Source: Kitasatospora humi (GTDB lineage Bacteria; Actinomycetota; Actinomycetes; Streptomycetales; Streptomycetaceae). From it: 64,000 bases of DNA. The stretch spans positions 124,001 through 188,000 of the forward strand of contig NZ_JAJJPA010000006.1 in assembly GCF_020907985.1 (NCBI RefSeq), in the 5' to 3' direction. The position numbers and the translations under genes were made by a program. Under the pieces are notes generated by a model that worked only from the letters and a program-made list of their open reading frames with translations, had not been told where the DNA came from and searched no databases. Below, in pieces: positions 58,935 through 64,000 of this stretch (position 1 is the first letter of the stretch; the number at the start of each line of letters is the position of its first letter).

Positions 58935-60362
58935 ATGACCACCGAGTACGACGTGATCGTGCTGGGCGCCGGACCGACCGGCGAGAACCTGGCGGACCGC
59001 ACCCGGGCGGCGGGGCTGAGCACCGCGGTGATCGAGCGTGAGCTGGTCGGCGGCGAGTGCTCCTACTGGGCGTGCATGCCGAGCAAGGCGCTGCTGCGCC
59101 CGCCCGCCGCGCTGACCGCGGCCCGGGCGGTGGCCGGCTCCCGGGAGGCGGCCGGCGGCGCACTGGACGCGGCGGCGGTGCTGGCCCGCCGGGACGGCTT
59201 CGCCTCGCACTGGAAGGACGAGGGCCAGGTCGCCTGGCTGGAGGGGATCGGCGCGGAGCTGATCCGCGGCTGGGGGCGGCTGGACGGCGAGCGCCGGGTG
59301 CTGGTGCGCACCCTGGAGGGCGGCGAGCTGACCCTGACGGCGCGGCACGCCGTGGCGGTGTGCACCGGTAGCCGGGCGGCGGTGCCGGAGCTGCCGGGGG
59401 TGGCCGAGGCCCGGCCGTGGACCAGCCGGGAGGCGACCAGCTCGCGCACGGTGCCGGCCCATCTGGTGGTGGTCGGCGGCGGGGTGGTCGGGGTGGAGAT
59501 GGCCACCGCCTGGCGGGCGCTGGGGTCGGCGGTGACGCTGCTGGTGCGCGGCTCGGGGCTGCTGCCCCGGATGGAGCCGTTCGCGGGCGAGCTGGTGACG
59601 GCCGGGCTGCGGGCCGCCGGGGTGGACGTGCGGTTCGGCACCGGGGTGCGGGCGGTGCGCCGGGACGGGCCGCAGGTGACGGTGGAGCTGTCGGACGGTG
59701 GGCGGCTGCCCGCCGAGGAGGTGCTGTTCGCGACCGGGCGGGCGCCGCGCACCGATCACCTGGGCCTGGCCAGTGTCGGCCTGCGGGACGGCGACTGGCT
59801 GGACGTGGACGACAGCTGCCGGGTGGCGGGTGTGCCGGGCGGCTGGCTCTATGCCGCCGGTGACGTCAACCACCGGGCGCTGCTGACCCACCAGGGCAAG
59901 TACCAGGGGCGGATCGCGGGGGCCGCGATCGCCGCGCGGGCGCTGGGCCGGCCGGTGGACACCGGGCCGTGGGGCGCGCACGCGGCGACCGCGGACCACG
60001 CTGCGGTGCCGCAGGTGGTCTTCACCGACCCGGAGGTGGCGGCGGTCGGACTGACCGAGGCGGAGGCGCGGCGGGCCGGGCACCCGGTCCAGGTGGTCGA
60101 CTACGACCTGGCCAACGTGGCGGGCGCCGCGCTGACCGCCGACGACTACCGGGGCCGCGCCCGGATGGTGGTGGACCGGGACCGCGGCGTGCTGCTCGGG
60201 GCCACCTTCGCGGGCCCGGGCGTCGGTGACCTGCTGCAGGCGGCGACCGTCGCCGTGGTCGGCCAGGTGCCGATCGCGCGGCTGTGGCACGCGGTGCCGG
60301 CGTATCCGACGGTCAGCGAGATCTGGCTGCGGCTGCTGGAGACCCACCGGGACGCGGAATAG
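58935..60362 (+). CDS. FAD-dependent pyridine nucleotide-disulfide oxidoreductase
   Basis: 475 residues. FAD-binding VIVLGAGPTGENLA at the N-terminus and redox-active Cys42/Cys47 in GGECSYWACMPSKALL. The NAD(P)-binding part is HLVVVGGGVVGVEMATAWRA, followed by the FAD closing motif LYAAGDVN and a dimer domain with VVFTDPEVAAVGLTEAEARR. Related to lipoamide dehydrogenase and mercuric reductase, with CSYWAC in place of CLNxGC. ATG 58935 has GGGGAG upstream. A thioredoxin gene follows 28 nt later, possibly its partner. Confidence 0.85.
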   Translation: MTTEYDVIVLGAGPTGENLADRTRAAGLSTAVIERELVGGECSYWACMPSKALLRPPAALTAARAVAGSREAAGGALDAAAVLARRDGFASHWKDEGQVAWLEGIGAELIRGWGRLDGERRVLVRTLEGGELTLTARHAVAVCTGSRAAVPELPGVAEARPWTSREATSSRTVPAHLVVVGGGVVGVEMATAWRALGSAVTLLVRGSGLLPRMEPFAGELVTAGLRAAGVDVRFGTGVRAVRRDGPQVTVELSDGGRLPAEEVLFATGRAPRTDHLGLASVGLRDGDWLDVDDSCRVAGVPGGWLYAAGDVNHRALLTHQGKYQGRIAGAAIAARALGRPVDTGPWGAHAATADHAAVPQVVFTDPEVAAVGLTEAEARRAGHPVQVVDYDLANVAGAALTADDYRGRARMVVDRDRGVLLGATFAGPGVGDLLQAATVAVVGQVPIARLWHAVPAYPTVSEIWLRLLETHRDAE

Positions 60363-60390
60363 CGGCGGCAGCGGCCTGGTTGGGCACACC

Positions 60391-60759
60391 ATGACTACCG
60401 TGGAACTCACCAAGGACAACTTCGACCAGGTCGTGAACGAGGATTCGTTCGTGCTGATCGACTTCTGGGCGTCCTGGTGCGGACCGTGCAAGCAGTTCGC
60501 TCCGGTGTACGAGCAGGCCGCCGAGACCCATTCGGACTTGGTCTTCGGCAAGGTGGACACCGAGGCCCAGACCGAGCTGGCCGCGGCCTTCGGCATCTCC
60601 TCGATCCCGACCCTGGCGATCATCCGTGAGAACGTGCTGGTCTTCGCCCAGCCCGGGGCGCTGCCGGCGCCGGTGCTGGAGGACTTGATCCAGCAGGCCA
60701 AGTCGCTGGACATGGACGAGGTGCGCAGCAAGATCGCCGCGGAGCCGGGCAACAACTGA
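60391..60759 (+). CDS. Thioredoxin
   Basis: 122 residues, single thioredoxin domain. FWASWCGPCKQF holds the canonical WCGPC site, VDTEAQTELAAAFGISSIPT has the cis-Pro, and a short helical tail (ALDMDEVRSK-like) ends the protein. No signal peptide, so cytoplasmic. It is 28 nt after the flavin disulfide reductase and probably cotranscribed, suggesting a reductase-thioredoxin pair. Confidence 0.9.
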   Translation: MTTVELTKDNFDQVVNEDSFVLIDFWASWCGPCKQFAPVYEQAAETHSDLVFGKVDTEAQTELAAAFGISSIPTLAIIRENVLVFAQPGALPAPVLEDLIQQAKSLDMDEVRSKIAAEPGNN

Positions 60760-60944
60760 GCCGGACCTCCGGTCGGGGCCCCGCGACCGAGCCGGGGCCC
60801 TTCGACTGGGCCTGGCTCCGGCGATTGGGCCTTGCCCCCGCAGCTGAGGCCGGGCCCCTGCCTCGGAAGTCGATTCGGCCGACTTTCGGTGTGAGGCAGC
60901 GCGCCGCCTGCGGAGTGTGACCGGTCGCTCGCAAACTGGTGCGC

Positions 60945-61409
60945 ATGAAGCCACTTCGCACCGCCGCCACGGCGGCCCTCGCGCTGACCGTGTCCACCCT
61001 GCTGGCGCCGGCGCCGGCGCTCGCCGCCGGGCAGCCGGACCGCCCGTCGGCAGCCGCCCGGCAGCATGCCCTGACCCCGGCCGAGCAGCAGGTCGACACC
61101 TTCTTCGCGCTGTACCGGCGGGACATCCTCAACGGCAACTTCGGGGGCGCGAGGCGGGTCCGCCACCTGTACCTGACCCCGGGGCTCAACGGGAGGCTCG
61201 ACGAGTGGGCCGGCACCCACGACGACGACCCGGTCATCCGGGCCCGGAACGTGCCGGTCACCTGGACGCTCGAGTACGGCGGCAGCGGCGCCGGGCACAC
61301 CACCGTGATCCTCACCGAGAAGTTCGAGGACGGCTCCACCATCGAGATGTGGTACCAGCTGCGGCTGTCAGATCTCGTCATCAGCGACCTGGAGAACGCG
61401 CCCGTATAA
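60945..61409 (+). CDS. Secreted protein of unknown function
   Basis: 154 residues. Signal peptide KPLRTAATAALALTVSTLLA ending near ALAAG. The mature part (~40-150) has VDTFFALYRRDILNGNFGGA, PVTWTLEYGGSGAGHTTVIL and TIEMWYQLRLSDLVISDLE, a compact alpha/beta protein resembling DUF3828-type secreted proteins. ATG 60945 chosen; a GTG two codons before is possible. No Cys in the mature part. Confidence 0.7.
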   Translation: MKPLRTAATAALALTVSTLLAPAPALAAGQPDRPSAAARQHALTPAEQQVDTFFALYRRDILNGNFGGARRVRHLYLTPGLNGRLDEWAGTHDDDPVIRARNVPVTWTLEYGGSGAGHTTVILTEKFEDGSTIEMWYQLRLSDLVISDLENAPV

Positions 61410-61461
61410 GCGTATCTTGTACGGGTCACAAGCTTCCCTATGTCCTGCCTTGCCTAGTGTG

Positions 61462-61548
61462 GTGAACGTGCTCCTCCTCGTCAGTCGCCGTCATGTGGAC
61501 CTGCTCCGCGTCACGAGCATGTCCTGTCACTGCTCGCACCGACCCTGA
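61462..61548 (+). CDS. Short leader peptide of the RHVDL type
   Basis: 28 residues from GTG 61462 (or 26 from GTG 61468): VNVLLLVSRRHVDLLRVTSM then SCHCSHRP. The RRHVDLLRVTS core is the pattern annotated as putative leader peptide in many Streptomyces genomes, typically ahead of sulfur or cysteine genes, with Cys codons near the end. It ends 113 nt before an oxygenase gene. Ribosome stalling at the Cys codons when cysteine is scarce would be the expected regulatory mode. TAGTGT at 61455 is a likely -10, and translation is probably leaderless. Confidence 0.65.
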   Translation: MNVLLLVSRRHVDLLRVTSMSCHCSHRP

Positions 61549-61609
61549 CCATTCCCAGTCCAGGACCCCGGCTCCGGGGGCGCCGCACCATCTCCGCAGC
61601 GTCCCCGAC

Positions 61610-61640
61610 CGGCCCGGCCACCGCCGGAGCCGCCGGGCCG
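61610..61640 (+). promoter_or_regulatory. Possible attenuator hairpin after the leader peptide
   Basis: CGGCCCGGC and GCCGGGCCG-type arms (9 bp, 13-nt loop) follow the leader peptide, just before the oxygenase gene. A smaller GC hairpin lies at 61566-61579. Competing folds could couple leader translation to expression downstream. No U-tract follows, so control may act on translation. Confidence 0.35.
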
Positions 61641-61661
61641 ACCCCGAGCGGATGCCACCCC

Positions 61662-62666
61662 ATGTCGCAGCAGCACAGCAACGCCCTCCCCGTCATCGAC
61701 CTCGCCGCCGCCTCCGGAACCCCCGAGCAGCGGGCCGCACTGCATGCGGACCTGCTGCACGCCGCCACCGAGGTGGGCTTCTTCCACCTGGTCGGCCACG
61801 GCGTCACCGAGGAGGAGACCACCCGGCTGACCGAGGCGATGCGCGCCTTCTTCACCCTCCCCGAGGCCGACCGGCTGGCCATCAGCAACCTCAACTCCCC
61901 GCACTTCCGCGGCTACACCCGAATAGGCGCCGAGCGCACCGGCGGTCGCAGCGACTGGCGCGACCAGCTGGACATCGGCACCGAGCTGCCGGAGCACCGG
62001 CCCGCCCCCGGCGAGCCCGCCTACTGGTGGCTGGAAGGCCCCAACCAGTGGCCGGCGCGGCTGCCCGAGCTGCGCACCGCCGCCCTGCACTGGATCGACC
62101 GCCTCGACCAGGTGGCCGCCCGGCTGCTGCGCGAGCTGCTCACCGCGATCGGCGCCCGCCCGGACTTCTACGACAGCGCCTTCGCCGGTCACCCGGCGCA
62201 CCACCTCAAGCTGGTCCGCTACCCCGGCAGCGCCCCCGACGGCGACGGCCAGGGCGTCGGCACCCACAAGGACTACGGCTTCCTGACCCTGCTGCTCACC
62301 GACGAGGTGCCCGGCCTCCAGGTGGAGATGCCGGACGGCGGCTTCCTGGACGTGCCGCCGAAGCCCGGCGCCTTCGTGGTCAACCTCGGCGAGCTGCTGG
62401 AGGTCGCCACCGACGGCTACCTGAAGGCCACCAACCACCGCGTGGTCAGCCCGCCCGGTGCCCGCGAGCGCTACTCGGTGCCGTTCTTCTACAACCCGCG
62501 CCTGGACGCCCACATCGCCCCGCTGGAGTTCCCGCACGCCCACACCGCCCCGGGCGCCACCGAGGACCCGGCCAACCCGCTCTTCGCCGAGTTCGGCGAG
62601 AACGAGTTGAAGGGGTACCGCCGCGCCCACCCCGAGGTCGCCGAGCGGTACTACGCGCACGCCTGA
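61662..62666 (+). CDS. 2-oxoglutarate/Fe(II) oxygenase, isopenicillin-N-synthase-like
   Basis: 334 residues. The N-terminal non-heme dioxygenase domain shows VGFFHLVGHG and FFTLPEADRL. The Fe(II) ligands are His202 and Asp204 (GTHKDYGFLTLLL) and His259 (ATNHRV); Arg270 (RERYSVPFF) is the 2-oxoglutarate ligand. The small-molecule substrate is unknown. Preceded by an RHVDL leader peptide, which hints at a sulfur-related role. The ATG at 61662 has no strong ribosome binding site. Confidence 0.87.
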   Translation: MSQQHSNALPVIDLAAASGTPEQRAALHADLLHAATEVGFFHLVGHGVTEEETTRLTEAMRAFFTLPEADRLAISNLNSPHFRGYTRIGAERTGGRSDWRDQLDIGTELPEHRPAPGEPAYWWLEGPNQWPARLPELRTAALHWIDRLDQVAARLLRELLTAIGARPDFYDSAFAGHPAHHLKLVRYPGSAPDGDGQGVGTHKDYGFLTLLLTDEVPGLQVEMPDGGFLDVPPKPGAFVVNLGELLEVATDGYLKATNHRVVSPPGARERYSVPFFYNPRLDAHIAPLEFPHAHTAPGATEDPANPLFAEFGENELKGYRRAHPEVAERYYAHA

Positions 62667-62676
62667 TCCCGGACCT

Positions 62677-62722
62677 CTGGTGGGACGGCACTGCTAGTGT
62701 CACAGCAGGACTGTCCCACCAG
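62677..62722. promoter_or_regulatory. Nested dyad over the MerR gene promoter
   Basis: Outer arms CTGGTGGGAC and GTCCCACCAG are perfect 10-bp complements. The inner dyad is CTGCT-N8-AGCAG. TAGTGT (62695) inside may be the -10, and the right arm overlaps the MerR ribosome binding site. MerR proteins bind such dyads within the promoter spacer, so autoregulation is likely. Confidence 0.55.
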
Positions 62723-62730
62723 GAGCGTTG

Positions 62731-63474
62731 ATGCCCGCGACCCCGCCGACCGCGCCGCTTCGGCTCACCGTTGACGAACTCGCCGCCCGCGCCGGGGTCA
62801 CGGTGCGCACCCTGCGGTTCTACAGCGGTCGCGGGCTGCTCCCGCCGCCGGAGCTCGGACCGCGCCGGGTCGGCTGGTACGGCGCCGCGCACCTGGACCG
62901 CCTGGAGCTGATCGAGGAACTGCAGCGGCAGGGCCTCACGCTCGCCGCGATCGAGCGCTACCTGGCCCAACTACCCAAGGACATCAGCTCCTTGGACCTG
63001 GCCATCCACCGCGCCCTGGTGGCCGCGTGGACCCCGGAGTCGGCCGAGGAGGCCGATGCCGAGCGGCTCTCGCAGCGGGTCGGCCGGCGGTTGAGCGGCG
63101 ACGACCTCGACCGGCTGGTGGCGATGGGCGCCCTGCACCGCACCGACCGGCCCGAGGTGTTCCGGGTCGACCCCGGCCTGCTGCCGCTCGGCGCCCGGGT
63201 GCTGGACCTGCCGATACCGCTGGAGACCATCATGGCCACCCGGGCCCTGGTCCGGCTGCACAGCCAGGCCACCGCCCGCGAACTGCACCGGTTGTTCCGC
63301 GAGACGGTCTGGAAGCCGCTGCGCGAACGGGAGTCGGACCCGGCCGAACTCGACCGGATGCGCGAACTCACCGCCGAGGTCGAACCGCTGCTCGCCCAGG
63401 CGCTGGTGACGGCCTTCCACCGCTCGCTGGCCGAGGCGCTGGCCGAAAGCTCGGCCCGCGGCGGCGAGGGCTGA
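62731..63474 (+). CDS. MerR-family transcriptional regulator
   Basis: 247 residues. The N-terminal winged helix-turn-helix is LTVDELAARAGVTVRTLRFY, SGRGLLPPPELGPRRVGWYG, followed by the dimerisation helix (HLDRLELIEELQRQGLTLAA). The C-terminal ~160 residues are helical with no Cys, so a metal sensor is unlikely and an organic ligand is more probable. ATG 62731 follows AGGAG. The end is 3 nt from the convergent substrate-binding gene. Confidence 0.85.
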   Translation: MPATPPTAPLRLTVDELAARAGVTVRTLRFYSGRGLLPPPELGPRRVGWYGAAHLDRLELIEELQRQGLTLAAIERYLAQLPKDISSLDLAIHRALVAAWTPESAEEADAERLSQRVGRRLSGDDLDRLVAMGALHRTDRPEVFRVDPGLLPLGARVLDLPIPLETIMATRALVRLHSQATARELHRLFRETVWKPLRERESDPAELDRMRELTAEVEPLLAQALVTAFHRSLAEALAESSARGGEG

Positions 63475-63477
63475 GGC

Positions 63478-64000
63478 CTACTGCGCCTGCGGCGGCCGGC
63501 CGGTGCTGGACGACACGTCGACCGCGACGACCTGACCGTTCGGCTTGAACTCGACGATCGGTATCGCCTTGTTCATCGGATTGCCGTCGTTGTCCAGCGA
63601 GATCAGGCCGCTGGCCCCCTCGATCGCGGTCGGGCCGTAGAGGGCGGTCAGCATCTGGATGACGCTGGAGCCGGTGACCTGGTCGGGCGGGGTGCTGGCG
63701 GAGACGGCGGCCCGGATCGCCACCACGGCCGCCAGCACCCCGTCGTGGCCCATGATGGCCTGGCCGTCGAAGAGTTCCTCGTTCGCGAACTGGCGGGTGT
63801 ACTCGCCCCCGGCGGTGAACGGCTCGATGGCCGCGGGCGAGAAGACCCGCGGCGCCAGCTTCCAGGCGTCCGGGTGCGCCAGACCGGTGTACAGCAGCCG
63901 GATGTTGCCCAGGCGCAGCGCCTTCTCCACCTCGTCGCGGCCCGCCGACTGCGTCACCTGCGACGCGTCGTCACCCGCGATCACGATCAACTGCTGGTCG
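63478..64000 (-). CDS. Substrate-binding (periplasmic-binding-like) protein, N-terminus outside window
   Basis: C-terminal 174 residues only; the gene continues past 64000. IVIAGDDASQVTQ, LRLLYTGLAHPDAW-like IRLLYTGLAHPDAWK, IMGHDGVLAAVVAIRAAV and GASGLISLDNDGNPMNKAIP are typical of the second lobe of branched-chain amino-acid-type (Leu/Ile/Val) binding proteins. In Streptomyces such a domain is also found at the C-terminus of larger signalling proteins, so the N-terminal part could be different. No permease genes are visible in the window. Confidence 0.75.
   Translation of the reverse strand, partial: DQQLIVIAGDDASQVTQSAGRDEVEKALRLGNIRLLYTGLAHPDAWKLAPRVFSPAAIEPFTAGGEYTRQFANEELFDGQAIMGHDGVLAAVVAIRAAVSASTPPDQVTGSSVIQMLTALYGPTAIEGASGLISLDNDGNPMNKAIPIVEFKPNGQVVAVDVSSSTGRPPQAQ

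Noticed and set aside
1..64000. tRNA or rRNA genes
   Set aside because: No rRNA-like stretch and no tRNA T-loop/acceptor pattern was noticed; a tRNA scan would be decisive.

Overview
The window is very GC-rich (about 70% or more by eye), has almost no A/T-ending codons in most genes, uses GTG and TTG starts freely, and is densely coded on both strands. Several gene families typical of Streptomyces and its relatives are present: an XRE/DUF5753 regulator with a DUF397 partner and an AbaA-like ATPase, a short RHVDL-type leader peptide, an actinobacterial cobalamin cluster with fused CobIJ and CobL, and many Sec-exported proteins. It is best read as chromosomal DNA of a streptomycete (Streptomyces, Kitasatospora or Streptacidiphilus). 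Which genus cannot be decided from the sequence alone.

Layout. 1-6 kb: a TetR regulator with an alpha/beta hydrolase, GNAT, VOC and EamA genes, and apolipoprotein N-acyltransferase (lnt). 6-11 kb: three secreted proteins (lytic transglycosylase with a Ser/Pro-rich tail, acid-phosphatase-like phosphoesterase, HEWHE-motif protein) separated by strong terminators. 11-25 kb: OpgC-like acyltransferase, a TetR/carboxylesterase divergon, secreted and lipid-anchored proteins, a TlpA-like thioredoxin, a TetR-HAD pair, an anion permease coupled to a frameshifted universal stress gene, a methyltransferase and a trypsin-like protease. 25-47 kb: cobalamin biosynthesis (cobL-cobM, cbiD, cobK, cobG-cobH-cobIJ, and cobN behind a cobalamin riboswitch), interrupted by an SDR, a PucR-type regulator, a CHAP-repeat protein, a nucleobase permease and a hydrolase pair. 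46.8-51.9 kb: a lectin, a small coupled ORF, two XRE/DUF5753 regulators, a PIMT-like methyltransferase, an AbaA-like ATPase and a DUF397 protein. This stretch is partly less GC-rich than its surroundings and looks like accessory developmental-regulator DNA. 52-61 kb: an ECF sigma/anti-sigma pair, two lipoproteins, a DsbA-VKOR disulfide pair, membrane proteins, a flavin disulfide reductase and a thioredoxin. 61-64 kb: a cysteine-containing leader peptide ahead of a 2-oxoglutarate oxygenase, a MerR regulator, and the C-terminal part of a substrate-binding protein.

How the genes work together. The cobalamin genes cover corrin-ring methylation and contraction from precorrin-2 to hydrogenobyrinic acid, plus cobalt insertion by CobN. 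The set mixes the oxygen-dependent CobG with the CbiD-type C1 methyltransferase. Envelope redox is a second theme: TlpA-like lipoprotein, DsbA, VKOR, a flavin disulfide reductase and thioredoxin, with an ECF sigma system nearby. Many adjacent genes overlap by a 4-nt GTGA (cobL/cobM, cobG/cobH, cobH/cobIJ, sigma/anti-sigma, dsbA/vkor, small ORF/XRE), which implies translational coupling. The best candidates for something under-described are the XRE/PIMT/AbaA/DUF397 island with its 53-residue coupled ORF, the CHAP protein with three tandem four-cysteine modules, and the leader-peptide control of an oxygenase.
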